Assembly (NCBI GenBank): GCA_958295665.1
Contig: OY282558.1
Coordinates: forward strand, 31,641,045-31,705,044
Direction of reading: 5' to 3'
DNA: 64,000 nt
Source: Tipula vernalis
Taxonomy: Eukaryota > Arthropoda > Insecta > Diptera > Tipulidae
The translations under genes were made by a program, and so were the position numbers. The notes below the pieces were generated by a model. That model was not told the DNA's origin, did not search any database, and saw only the letters and a list, made by a program, of their open reading frames with translations. Every line of letters begins with the position of its first letter. Positions within the stretch are counted from its first letter, which is position 1. Positions 15,101-28,500 of the stretch are shown piece after piece.

Positions 15101-15396
15101 ATAGCTCAGCCGATTCAGAGCTGTAAAAATCCGAAATCTGCAATTGTGCTTCGATTGCGGTTCTTGATACCTTAAATGATAGGTCACGAGACCTGTAATT
15201 GCTATACCATACATTTCGTAGAAAGTTCGATTCGAAGAAAATCACCTTACTATAGCTCAGCCGATTCAGAGCTGTGAAAATCCGAAATCTGCAATTGTGC
15301 TCCGATTGCGTTTCTTGATACCTCAAATGATAGGTCTCGGGACTTGTAATTGTTATGCCAAACCGCATTAAAATTGGTTGATTATTTCCATACATT

Positions 15397-16480
15397 TCAC
15401 AGAAAAATCGATTCGAAGAAAATCACCTTACTAAGCTCAGCCGATTCAGAGCTGTAAAAATCCGAAATCTGCAATTGTGCTCCGATTGCGGTTCTTGATA
15501 CCTTAAATGATAGGTCACGAGACCTGTAATTGCTATACCATACATTTCGTAGAAAGTTCGATTCGAAGAAAATCACCTTACTATAGCTCAGCCGATTCAG
15601 AGCTGTGAAAATCCGAAATCTGCAATTGTGCTCCGATTGCGGTTCTTGATACCTCAAATGATAGGTCTCGGGACTTGTAATTGTTATGCCAAACCGCATT
15701 AAAATTGGTTGATTATTTCCATACATTTCACAGAAAAATCGATTCGAAGAAAATCACCTTACTAAGCTCAGCCGATTCAGAGCTGTAAAAATCCGAAATC
15801 TGCAATTGTGCTCCGATTGCGGTTCTTGATACCTTAAATGATAGGTCACGAGACTTGTAATTGCTATACCATACATTTCGCAGAAAGTTCGATTCGAAGA
15901 AAATCACCTTACTATAGCTCAGCCGATTCAGAGCTGTAAAAATCCGAAATCTGCAATTGTGCTCCGATTGCGGTTCTTGATACCTCAAATGATAGGTCAC
16001 GAGACCTGTAATTGCTATACCATACATTTCGAAGAAAGTTCGATTCGAAGAAAATCACCTTACTATAGCTCAGCCGATTCAGAGCTGTAAAAATCCGAAA
16101 TCTGCAATTGTGCTCCGATTGCGGTTCTTGATACCTTAAATGATAGGTCACGAGACCTGTAATTGCTATACCATACATTTCGCAGAAAGTTCGATTCGAA
16201 GAAAATCACCTTACTATAGCTCAGCCGATTCAGAGCTGTAAAAATCCGAAATCTGCAATTGTGCTCCGATTGCGGTTCTGGATACCTCAAATGATAGGTC
16301 ACGAGACCTGTAATTGCTATACCATACATTTCGAAGAAAGTTCGATTCGAAGAAAATCACCTTACTATAGCTCAGCCGATTCAGAGCTGTAAAAATCCGA
16401 AATCTGCAATTGTGCTCCGATTGCGGTTCTTGATACCTTAAATGATAGGTCACGAGACCTGTAATTGCTATACCATACAT
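15397..16480 (+). repeat. Satellite block duplicated from 4.6 kb upstream (copy 2)
   Basis: Partner of the block at 10,784-12,170. It carries the same CACGAGACTTG and TCTGGATACC variants in the same order but is two S monomers (302 bp) shorter. The direction of copying cannot be told from the sequence alone. Confidence 0.75.
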
Positions 16481-18589
16481 TTCGAAGAAAGTTCGATTCG
16501 AAGAAAATCACCTTACTATAGCTCAGCCGATTCAGAGCTGTGAAAATCCGAAATCTGCAATTGTGCTCCGATTGCGGTTCTTGATACCTCAAATGATAGG
16601 TCTCGGGACTTGTAATTGTTATGCCAAACCGCATTAAAATTGGTTGATTATTTCCATACATTTCACAGAAAAATCGATTCGAAGAAAATCACCTTACTAT
16701 AGCTCAGCCGATTCAGAGCTGTAAAAATCCGAAATCTGCAATTGTGCTCCGATTGCGGTTCTTGATACCTTAAATGATAGGTCACGAGACCTGTAATTGC
16801 TATACCATACATTTCGAAGAAAGTTTGATTCGAAGAAAATCACCTTACTATAGCTCAGCCGATTCAGAGCTGTGAAAATCCGAAATCTGCAATTGTGCTC
16901 CGATTGCGGTTCTTGATACCTCAAATGATAGGTCTCGGGACTTGTAATTGTTATGCCAAACCGCATTAAAATTGGTTGATTATTTCCATACATTTCACAG
17001 AAAAATCGATTCGAAGAAAATCACCTAACTAAGCTCAGCCGATTCAGAGCTGTAAAAATCCGAAATCTGCAATTGTGCTCCGATTTCGGTTCTTGATACC
17101 TTAAATGATAGGTCACGAGACCTGTAATTGCTATACCATACATTTCGCAGAAAGTTCGATTCGAAGAAAATCACCTTACTATAGCTCAGCCGATTCAGAG
17201 CTGTAAAAATCCGAAATCTGCAATTGTGCTCCGATTGCGGTTCTTGATACCTCAAATGATAGGTCACGAGACCTGTAATTGCTATACCATACATTTCGAA
17301 GAAAGTTCGATTCGAAGAAAATCACCTTACTATAGCTCAGCCGATTCAGAGCTGTAAAAATCCGAAATCTGCAATTGTGCTCCGATTGCGGTTCTTGATA
17401 CCTTAAATGATAGGTCACGAGACCTGTAATTGCTGTACCATACATTTCGAAAAAAGTTCGATTCGAAGAAAATCACCTTACTATAGCTCAGCCGATTCAG
17501 AGCTGTAAAAATCCGAAATCTGCAGTTGTGCTCCGATTGCGGTTCTTAATACCTTAAATGATAGGTAACGGGACTTGTAATTGTTATGCCAAACCGCATT
17601 AAAATTGGTTGATTATTTCCATACATTTCACAGAAAAATCGATTCGAAGAAAATCACCTTACTATAGCTCAGCCGATTCAGAGCTGTAAAAATCCGAAAT
17701 CTGCAATTGTGCTTCGATTGCGGTTCTTGATACCTTAAATGATAGGTCACGAGACCTGTAATTGCTATACCATACATTTCGTAGAAAGTTCGATTCGAAG
17801 AAAATCACCTTACTATAGCTCAGCCGATTCAGAGCTGTGAAAATCCGAAATCTGCAATTGTGCTCCGATTGCGGTTCTTGATACCTCAAATGATAGGTCT
17901 CGGGACTTGTAATTGTTATGCCAAACCGCATTAAAATTGGTTGATTATTTCCATACATTTCACAGAAAAATCGATTCGAAGAAAATCACCTTACTAAGCT
18001 CAGCCGATTCAGAGCTGTAAAAATCCGAAATCTGCAATTGTGCTCCGATTGCGGTTCTTGATACCTTAAATGATAGGTCACGAGACCTGTAATTGCTATA
18101 CCATACATTTCGAAGAAAGTTTGATTCGAAGAAAATCACCTTACTATAGCTCAGCCGATTCAGAGCTGTAAAAATCCGAAATCTGCAATTGTGCTCCGAT
18201 TGCGGTTCTTGATACCTTAAATGATAGGTCACGAGACCTGTAATTGCTATACCATACATTTCGCAGAAAGTTCGATTCGAAGAAAATCACCTTACTATAG
18301 CTCAGCCGATTCAGAGCTGTAAAAATCCGAAATCTGCAATTGTGCTCCGATTGCGGTTCTTGATACCTCAAATGATAGGTCACGAGACCTGTAATTGCTA
18401 TACCATACATTTCGAAGAAAGTTCAATTCGAAGAAAATCACCTTACTATAGCTCAGCCGATTCAGAGCTGTAAAAATCCGAAATCTGCAATTGTGCTCCG
18501 ATTGCGGTTCTTGATACCTTAAATGATAGGTCACGAGACCTGTAATTGCTATACCATACATTTCGAAGAAAGTTTGATTCGAAGAAAAT

Positions 18590-21500
18590 CACGAATATAG
18601 CTCAGCCGATTCAGAGCTGTAAAAATCCGAAATCTGCAATTGTGCTCCGATTGCGGTTCTTGATACCTTAAATGATAGGTCACGAGACCTGTAATTGCTG
18701 TACCATACATTTCGAAAAAAGTTCGATTCGAAGAAAATCACCTTACTATAGCTCAGCCGATTCAGAGCTGTGAAAATCCGAAATCTGCAATTGTGCTCCG
18801 GTGCGGTTCTTGATACCTCAAATGATAGGTCTCGGGACTTGTAATTGTAATGCCAAACCGCATTAAAATTGGTTGATTATTTCCATACATTTCACAGAAA
18901 AATCGATTCGAAGAAAATCACCTTACTATAGCTCAGCCGATTCAGAGCTGTAAAAATCCGAAATCTGCAATTGTGCTTCGATTGCGGTTCTTGATACCTT
19001 AAATGATAGGTCACGAGACCTGTAATTGCTATACCATACATTTCGAAGAAATTTCGATTCGAAGAAAATCACCTTACTATAGCTCAGCCGATTCAGAGCT
19101 GTGAAAATCCGAAATCTGCAATTGTGCTCCGATTGCGGTTCTTGATACCTCAAATGATAGGTCTCGGGACTTGTAATTGTTATGCCAAACCGCATTAAAA
19201 TTGGTTGATTATTTCCATACATTTCACAGAAAAATCGATTTGAAGAAAATCACCTTACTATAGCTCAGCCGATTCAGAGCTGTAAAAATCCGAAATCTGC
19301 AATTGTGCTCCGATTGCGGTTAATGATACCTCAAATGATAGGTCTCGGGACTTGTAATTGTAATGCCAAACCGCATTAAAATTGGTTGATTATTTCCATA
19401 CATTTCACAGAAAAATCGATTCGAAGAAAATCACCTTACTATAGCTCAGCCGATTCAGAGCTGTAAAAATCCGAAATCTGCAATTGTGCTCCGATTGCGG
19501 TTCTTGATACCTTAAATGATAGGTCACGAGACCTGTAATTGCTATACCATACATTTCGTAGAAAGTTCGATTCGAAGAAAATCACCTTACTATAGCTCAG
19601 CCGATTCAGAGCTGTGAAAATCCGAAATCTGCAATTGTGCTCCGATTGCGGTTCTTGATACCTCAAATGATAGGTCTCGGGACTTGTAATTGTAATGCCA
19701 AACCGCATTAAAATTGGTTGATTATTTCCATACATTTCACAGAAAAATCGATTCGAAGAAAATCACCTTACTATAGCTCAGCCGATTCAGAGCTGTAAAA
19801 ATCCGAAATCTGCAATTGTGCTCCGATTGCGGTTCTTGATACCTTAAATGATAGGTCACGAGACCTGTAATTGCTATACCATACATTTCGTAGAAAGTTC
19901 GATTCGAAGAAAATCACCTTACTATAGCTCAGCCGATTAAGAGCTGTGAAAATCCGAAATCTGCAATTGTGCTCCGATTGCGGTTCTTGATACCTCAAAT
20001 GATAGGTCTCGGGACTTGTAATTGTTATGCCAAACCGCATTAAAATTGGTTGATTATTTCCATACATTTCACAGAAAAATCGATTCGAAGAAAATCACCT
20101 TACTATAGCTCAGCCGATTCAGAGCTGTAAAAATCCGAAATCTGCAATTGTGCTCCGATTGCGGTTCTTGATACCTCAAATGATAGGTCTCGGGACTTGT
20201 AATTGTAATGCCAAACCGCATTAAAATTGGTTGATTATTTCCATACATTTCACAGAAAAAACGATTCGAAGAAAATCACCTTACTATAGCTCAGCCGATT
20301 CAGAGCTGTAAAAATCCGAAATCTGCAATTGTGCTCCGATTGCGGTTCTTGATACCTTAAATGATAGGTCACGAGACCTGTAATTGCTATACCATACATT
20401 TCGTAGAAAGTTCGATTCGAAGAAAATCACCTTACTATAGCTCAGCCGATTCAGAGCTGTGAAAATCCGAAATCTGCAATTGTGCTCCGATTGCGGTTCT
20501 TGATACCTCAAATGATAGGTCTCGGGACTTGTAATTGTAATGCCAAACCGCATTAAAATTGGTTGATTATTTCCATACATTTCACAGAAAAATCGATTCG
20601 AAGAAAATCACCTTACTATAGCTCAGCCGATTCAGAGCTGTAAAAATCCGAAATCTGCAATTGTGCTCCGATTGCGGTTCTTGATACCTTAAATGATAGG
20701 TCACGAGACCTGTAATTGCTATACCATACATTTCGTAGAAAGTTCGATTCGAAGAAAATCACCTTACTATAGCTCAGCCGATTCAGAGCTGTGAAAATCC
20801 GAAATCTGCAATTGTGCTCCGATTGCGGTTCTTGATACCTCAAATGATAGGTCTCGGGACTTGTAATTGTTATGCCAAACAGCATTAAAATTGGTTGATT
20901 ATTTCCATACATTTCACAGAAAAATCGATTCGAAGAAAATCACCTTACTATAGCTCAGCCGATTCAGAGCTGTAAAAATCCGAAATCTGCAATTGTGCTC
21001 CGATTGCGGTTCTTGATACCTTAAATGATAGGTCACGAGACCTGTAATTGCTATACCATACATTTCGTAGAAAGTTCGATTCGAAGAAAATCACCTTACT
21101 ATAGCTCAGCCGATTCAGAGCTGTAAAAATCCGAAATCTGCAATTGTGCTCCGATTGCGGTTCTTGATACCTTAAATGATAGGTCACGAGACCTGTAATT
21201 GCTATACCATACATTTCGTAGAAAGTTCGATTCGAAGAAAATCACCTTACTATAGCTCAGCCGATTCAGAGCTGTGAAAATCCGAAATCTGCAATTGTGC
21301 TCCGATTGCGGTTCTTGATACCTCAAATGATAGGTCTCGGGACTTGTAATTGTTATGCCAAACCGCATTAAAATTGGTTGATTATTTCCATACATTTCAC
21401 AGAAAAATCGATTCGAAGAAAATCACCTTACTATAGCTCAGCCGATTCAGAGCTGTAAAAATCCGAAATCTGCAATTGTGCTCCGATTGCGGTTCTTGAT

Positions 21501-24500
21501 ACCTCAAATGATAGGTCTCGGGACTTGTAATTGTAATGCCAAACCGCATTAAAATTGGTTGATTATTTCCATACATTTCACAGAAAAATCGATTCGAAGA
21601 AAATCACCTTACTATAGCTCAGCCGATTCAGAGCTGTAAAAATCCGAAATCTGCAATTGTGCTCCGATTGCGGTTCTTGATACCTTAAATGATAGGTCAC
21701 GAGACCTGTAATTGCTATACCATACATTTCGTAGAAAGTTCGATTCGAAGAAAATCACCTTACTATAGCTCAGCCGATTCAGAGCTGTGAAAATCCGAAA
21801 TCTGCAATTGTGCTCCGATTGCGGTTCTTGATACCTCAAATGATAGGTCTCGGGACTTGTAATTGTAATGCCAAACCGCATTAAAATTGGTTGATTATTT
21901 CCATACATTTCACAGAAAAATCGATTCGAAGAAAATCACCTTACTATAGCTCAGCCGATTCAGAGCTGTAAAAATCCGAAATCTGCAATTGTGCTCCGAT
22001 TGCGGTTCTTGATACCTTAAATGATAGGTCACGAGACCTGTAATTGCTATACCATACATTTCGTAGAAAGTTCGATTCGAAGAAAATCACCTTACTATAG
22101 CTCAGCCGATTCAGAGCTGTGAAAATCCGAAATCTGCAATTGTGCTCCGATTGCGGTTCTTGATACCTCAAATGATAGGTCTCGGGACTTGTAATTGTAA
22201 TGCCAAACCGCATTAAAATTGGTTGATTATTTCCATACATTTCACAGAAAAATCGATTCGAAGAAAATCACCTTACTATAGCTCAGCCGATTCAGAGCTG
22301 TAAAAATCCGAAATCTGCAATTGTGCTCCGATTGCGGTTCTTGATACCTTAAATGATAGGTCACGAGACCTGTAATTGCTATACCATACATTTCGTAGAA
22401 AGTTCGATTCGAAGAAAATCACCTTACTATAGCTCAGCCGATTCAGAGCTGTGAAAATCCGAAATCTGCAATTGTGCTCCGATTGCGGTTCTTGATACCT
22501 CAAATGATAGGTCTCGGGACTTGTAATTGTTATGCCAAACCGCATTAAAATTGGTTGATTATTTCCATACATTTCACAGAAAAATCGATTCGAAGAAAAT
22601 CACCTTACTATAGCTCAGCCGATTCAGAGCTGTAAAAATCCGAAATCTGCAATTGTGCTCCGATTGCGGTTCTTGATACCTTAAATGATAGGTCACGAGA
22701 CCTGTAATTGCTATACCATACATTTCGTAGAAAGTTCGATTCGAAGAAAATCACCTTACTATAGCTCAGCCGATTCAGAGCTGTGAAAATCCGAAATCTG
22801 CAATTGTTCTCCGATTGCGGTTCTTGATACCTCAAATGATAGGTCTCGGGACTTGTAATTGTTATGCCAAACCGCATTAAAATTGGTTGATTATTTCCAT
22901 ACATTTCACAGAAAAATCGATTCGAAGAAAATCACCTTACTATAGCTCAGCCGATTCAGAGCTGTAAAAATCCGAAATCTGCAATTGTGCTCCGATTGCG
23001 GTTCTTGATACCTCAAATGATAGGTCTCGGGACTTGTAATTGTAATGCCAAACCGCATTAAAATTGGTTGATTATTTCCATACATTTCACAGAAAAATCG
23101 ATTCGAAGAAAATCACCTTAATATAGCTCAGCCGATTCAGAGCTGTAAAAATCCGAAATCTGCAATTGTGCTCCGATTGCGGTTCTTGATACCTTAAATG
23201 ATAGGTCACGAGACCTGTAATTGCTATACCATACATTTCGTAGAAAGTTCGATTCGAAGAAAATCACCTTACTATAGCTCAGCCGATTCAGAGCTGTGAA
23301 AATCCGAAATCTGCAATTGTGCTCCGATTGCGGTTCTTGATACCTCAAATGATAGGTCTCGGGACTTGTAATTGTTATGCCAAACCGCATTAAAATTGGT
23401 TGATTATTTCCATACATTTCACAGAAAAATCGATTCGAAGAAAATCACCTTAATATAGCTCAGCCGATTCAGAGCTGTAAAAATCCGAAATCTGCAATTG
23501 TGCTCCGATTGCGGTTCTTGATACCTTAAATGATAGGTCACGAGACCTGTAATTGCTATACTATACATTTCGTAGAAAGTTCGATTCGAAGAAAATCACC
23601 TTACTATAGCTCAGCCGATTCAGAGCTGTAAAAATCCGAAATCTGCAATTGTGCTTCGATTGCGGTTCTTGATACCTTAAATGATAGGTCACGAGACCTG
23701 TAATTGCTATACCATACATTTCGTAGAAAGTTCGATTCGAAGAAAATCACCTTACTATAGCTCAGCCGATTCAGAGCTGTGAAAATCCGAAATCTGCAAT
23801 TGTGCTCCGATTGCGGTTCTTGATACCTCAAATGATAGGTCTCGGGACTTGTAATTGTTATGCCAAACCGCATTAAAATTGGTTGATTATTTCCATACAT
23901 TTCACAGAAAAATCGATTCGAAGAAAATCACCTTACTATAGCTCAGCCGATTCAGAGCTGTAAAAATCCGAAATCTGCAATTGTGCTCCGATTGCGGTTC
24001 TTGATACCTTAAATGATAGGTCACGAGACCTGTAATTGCTATACCATACATTTCGTAGAAAGTTCGATTCGAAGAAAATCACCTTACTATAGCTCAGCCG
24101 ATTCAGAGCTGTAAAAATCCGAAATCTGCAATTGTGCTCCGATTGCGGTTCTTGATACCTTAAATGATAGGTCACGAGACCTGTAATTGCTATACCATAC
24201 ATTTCGTAGAAAGTTCGATTCGAAGAAAATCACCTTACTATAGCTCAGCCGATTCAGAGCTGTAAAAATCCGAAATCTGCAATTGTGCTCCGATTGCGGT
24301 TCTTGATACCTTAAATGATAGGTCACGAGACCTGTAATTGCTATACCATACATTTCGTAGAAAGTTCGATTCGAAGAAAATCACCTTACTATAGCTCAGC
24401 CGATTCAGAGCTGTAAAAATCCGAAATCTGCAATTGTGCTCCGATTGCGGTTCTTGATACCTTAAATGATAGGTCACGAGACCTGTAATTGCTATACCAT

Positions 24501-25560
24501 ACATTTCGTAGAAAGTTCGATTCGAAGAAAATCACCTTACTATAGCTCAGCCGATTCAGAGCTGTAAAAATCCGAAATCTGCAATTGTGCTTCGATTGCG
24601 GTTCTTGATACCTTAAATGATAGGTCACGAGACCTGTAATTGCTATACCATACATTTCGTAGAAAGTTCGATTCGAAGAAAATCACCTTACTATAGCTCA
24701 GCCGATTCAGAGCTGTGAAAATCCGAAATCTGCAATTGTGCTCCGATTGCGGTTCTTGATACCTCAAATGATAGGTCTCGGGACTTGTAATTGTTATGCC
24801 AAACCGCATTAAAATTGGTTGATTATTTCCATACATTTCACAGAAAAATCGATTCGAAGAAAATCACCTTACTATAGCTCAGCCGATTCAGAGCTGTAAA
24901 AATCCGAAATCTGCAATTGTGCTCCGATTGCGGTTCTTGATACCTCAAATGATAGGTCTCGTGACTTGTAATTGTAATGCCAAACCGCATTAAAATTGGT
25001 TGATTATTTCCATACATTTCACAGAAAAATCGATTCGAAGAAAATCACCTTACTATAGCTCAGCCGATTCAGAGCTGTAAAAATCCGAAATCTGCAATTG
25101 TGCTCCGATTGCGGTTCTTGATACCTTAAATGATAGGTCACGAGACCTGTAATTGCTATACCATACATTTCGTAGAAAGTTCGATTCGAAGAAAATCACC
25201 TTACTATAGCTCAGCCGATTCAGAGCTGTGAAAATCCGAAATCTGCAATTGTGCTCCGATTGCGGTTCTTGATACCTCAAATGATAGGTCTCGGGACTTG
25301 TAATTGTTATGCCAAACCGCATTAAAATTGGTTGATTATTTCCATACATTTCACAGAAAAATCGATTCGAAGAAAATCACCTTACTATAGCTCAGCCGAT
25401 TCAGAGCTGTAAAAATCCGAAATCTGCAATTGTGCTCCGATTGCGGTTCTTGATACTTCAAATGATAGGTCTCGGGACTTGTAATTGTTATGCCAAACCG
25501 CATTAAAATTGGTTGATTATTTCCATACATTTCACAGAAAAATCGATTCGAAGAAAATCA
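18590..25560 (+). repeat. Satellite domain 4: regular SL/SLL units with GTAATGCC L variant
   Basis: L units here often read TTGTAATGCCAAACC where others read TTGTTATGCC, first near 18,846 and last near 24,973. S units are uniformly CGTAGAAAGTTCG. Spacing is very regular, mostly 332 bp (SL) or 513 bp (SLL), with a pure S run at 23,936-24,655. One left-edge irregularity, ATCACGAATATAGCTC (about 18,588), and a one-base loss in TCCGGTGCGG (about 18,797) mark the junction with domain 3. Confidence 0.85.
23939..24089 (+). repeat. Representative short (S) satellite monomer, 151 bp
   Basis: One clean S unit, phased to start at TAGCTCAG, inside a run of consecutive S units. Elements in order: an AGCTC/GAGCT dyad with a 10-nt loop (23,940-23,959); the conserved AAATCTGCAATTGTG core; GGTTCTTGATACC (23,996-24,008); AGGTC-ACGA-GACCT, a 5-bp dyad with a 4-nt loop (24,018-24,031); TTTCGTAGAAAGTTCGA (24,051-24,067); and TTCGAA just before the next unit. 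Diagnostic S bases are CCTTAAATG, TCACGAGACC and GCTATACC, with no 30-bp module. The next unit starts exactly 151 bp later. Confidence 0.95.
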
Positions 25561-28500
25561 CCTTACTATAGCTCAGCCGATTCAGAGCTGTAAAAATCCG
25601 AAATCTGCAATTGTGCTCCGATTGCGGTTCTTGATACCTTAAATGATAGGTCACGAGACCTGTAATTGCTATACCATACATTTCGTAGAAAGTTCGATTC
25701 GAAGAAAATCACCTTACTATAGCTCAGCCGATTCAGAGCTGTAAAAATCCGAAATCTGCAATTGTGCTCCGATTGCGGTTCTTGATACCTTAAATGATAG
25801 GTCACGAGACCTGTAATTGCTATACCATACATTTCGTAGAAAGTTCGATTCGAAGAAAATCACCTTACTATAGCTCAGCCGATTCAGAGCTGTGAAAATC
25901 CGAAATCTGCAATTGTGCTCCGATTGCGGTTCTTGATACCTCAAATGATAGGTCACGAGACCTGTAATTGCTATACCATACATTTCGTAGAAAGTTCGAT
26001 TCGAAGAAAATCACCTTACTATAGCTCAGCCGATTCAGAGCTGTGAAAATCCGAAATTTGCAATTGTGCTCCGATTGCGGTTCTTGATACCTCAAATGAT
26101 AGGTCTCGGGACTTGTAATTGTTATGCCAAACCGCATTAAAATTGGTTGATTATTTCCATACATTTCACAGAAAAATCGATTCGAAGAAAAGCAACTTAC
26201 TATAGCTCAGCCGATTCAGAGCTGTAAAAATCCGAAATCTGCAATTGTGCTTCGATTGCGGTTCTTGATACCTTAAATGATAGGTCACGAGACCTGTAAT
26301 TGCTATACCATACATTTCGTAGAAAGTTCGATTCGAAGAAAATCACCTTACTATAGCTCAGCCGATTCAGAGCTGTGAAAATCCGAAATCTGCAATTGTG
26401 CTCCGATTGCGGTTCTTGATACCTCAAATGATAGGTCTCGGGACTTGTAATTGTTATGCCAAACCGCATTAAAATTGGTTGATTATTTCCATACATTTCA
26501 CAGAAAAATCGATTCGAAGAAAATCACCTTACTATAGCTCAGCCGATTCAGAGCTGTGAAAATCCGAAATCTGCAATTGTGCTCCGATTGCGGTTCTTGA
26601 TACCTCAAATGATAGGTCACGAGACCTGTAATTGCTATACCATACATTTCGTAGAAAGTTCGATTCGAAGAAAATCACCTTACTATAGCTCAGCCGATTC
26701 AGAGCTGTAAAAATCCGAAATTTGCAATTGTGCTCCGATTGCGGTTCTTGATACCTCAAATGATAGGTCTCGGGACTTGTAATTGTTATGCCAAACCGCA
26801 TTAAAATTGGTTGATTATTTCCATACATTTCACAGAAAAATCGATTCGAAGAAAAGCAACTTACTATAGCTCAGCCGATTCAGAGCTGTAAAAATCCGAA
26901 ATCTGCAATTGTGCTTCGATTGCGGTTCTTGATACCTTAAATGATAGGTCACGAGACCTGTAATTGCTATACCATACATTTCGTAGAAAGTTCGATTCGA
27001 AGAAAATCACCTTACTATAGCTCAGCCGATTCAGAGCTGTGAAAATCCGAAATCTGCAATTGTGCTCCGATTGCGGTTCTTGATACCTCAAATGATAGGT
27101 CTCGGGACTTGCAATTGTTATGCCAAACCGCATTAAAATTGGTTGATTATTTCCATACATTTCACAGAAAAATCGATTCGAAGAAAAGCAACTTACTATA
27201 GCTCAGCCGATTGAGAGCTGTAAAAATCCGAAATCTGCAATTGTGCTCCGATTGCGGTTCTTGATACCTCAAATGATAGGTCACGAGACCTGTAATTGCT
27301 ATACCATACATTTCGTAGAAAGTTCGATTCGAAGAAAATCACCTTACTATAGCTCAGCCGATTCAGAGCTGTAAAAATCCGAAATTTGCAATTGTGCTCC
27401 GATTGCGGTTCTTGATACCTCAAATGATAGGTCTCGGGACTTGTAATTGTTATGCCAAACCGCATTAAAATTGGTTGATTATTTCCATACATTTCACAGA
27501 AAAATCGATTCGTAGAAAAGCAACTTACTATAGCTCAGCCGATTCAGAGCTGTGAAAATCCGAAATCTGCAATTGTGCTCCGATTGCGGTTCTTGATACC
27601 TCAAATGATAGGTCACGAGACCTGTAATTGCTATACCATACATTTCGTAGAAAGTTCGATTCGAAGAAAATCACCTTACTATAGCTCAGCCGATTCAGAG
27701 CTGTAAAAATCCGAAATCTGCAATTGTGCTTCGATTGCGGTTCTTGATACCTTAAATGATAGGTCACGAGACCTGTAATTGCTATACCATACATTTCGTA
27801 GAAAGTTCGATTCGAAGAAAATCACCTTACTATAGCTCAGCCGATTCAGAGCTGTGAAAATCCGAAATCTGCAATTGTGCTCCGATTGCGGTTCTTGATA
27901 CCTCAAATGATAGGTCTCGGGACTTGTAATTGTTATGCCAAACCGCATTAAAATTGGTTGATTATTTCCATACATTTCACAGAAAAATCGATTCGAAGAA
28001 AATCACCTTACTATAGCTCAGCCGATTCAGAGCTGTGAAAATCCGAAATCTGAAATTGTGCTCCGATTGCGGTTCTTGATACCTCAAATGATAGGTCACG
28101 AGACCTGTAATTGCTATACCATACATTTCGTAGAAAGTTCGATTCGAAGAAAATCACCTTACTATAGCTCAGCCGATTCAGAGCTGTAAAAATCCGAAAT
28201 CTGCAATTGTGCTCCGATTGCGGTTCTTGATACCTCAAATGATAGGTCTCGGGACTTGTAATTGTTATGCCAAACCGCATTAAAATTGGTTGATTATTTC
28301 CATACATTTCACAGAAAAATCGATTCGAAGAAAAGCAACTTACTATAGCTCAGCCGATTCAGAGCTGTAAAAATCCGAAATCTGCAATTGTGCTTCGATT
28401 GCGGTTCTTGATACCTTAAATGATAGGTCACGAGACCTGTAATTGCTATACCATACATTTCGTAGAAAGTTCGATTCGAAGAAAATCACCTTACTATAGC

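Larger units (their letters stand above)
7040..18590 (+). repeat. Satellite domain 3: S-rich domain with GAAGAAAG and CAGAAAG monomers
   Basis: S units here mostly carry CGAAGAAAGTTCG, CGAAGAAAGTTTG or CGCAGAAAGTTCG, and runs of consecutive S units are common (11,299-12,320 and 14,014-14,880). Local markers include TTGTACCATACATTTCGAAAAAAG (first near 7,810), GCGCAGCCG for GCTCAGCCG (10,641 and 13,023) and CACCTAACTAAGCTC (12,861 and 17,022). One S unit near 14,573 lacks a few bases in the TATACCATAC region. Confidence 0.8.

Noticed and set aside
23939..24010. True tRNA gene in each monomer
   Set aside because: Only the D-arm and a distorted B box are recognisable; there is no acceptor stem, anticodon arm or proper T arm.
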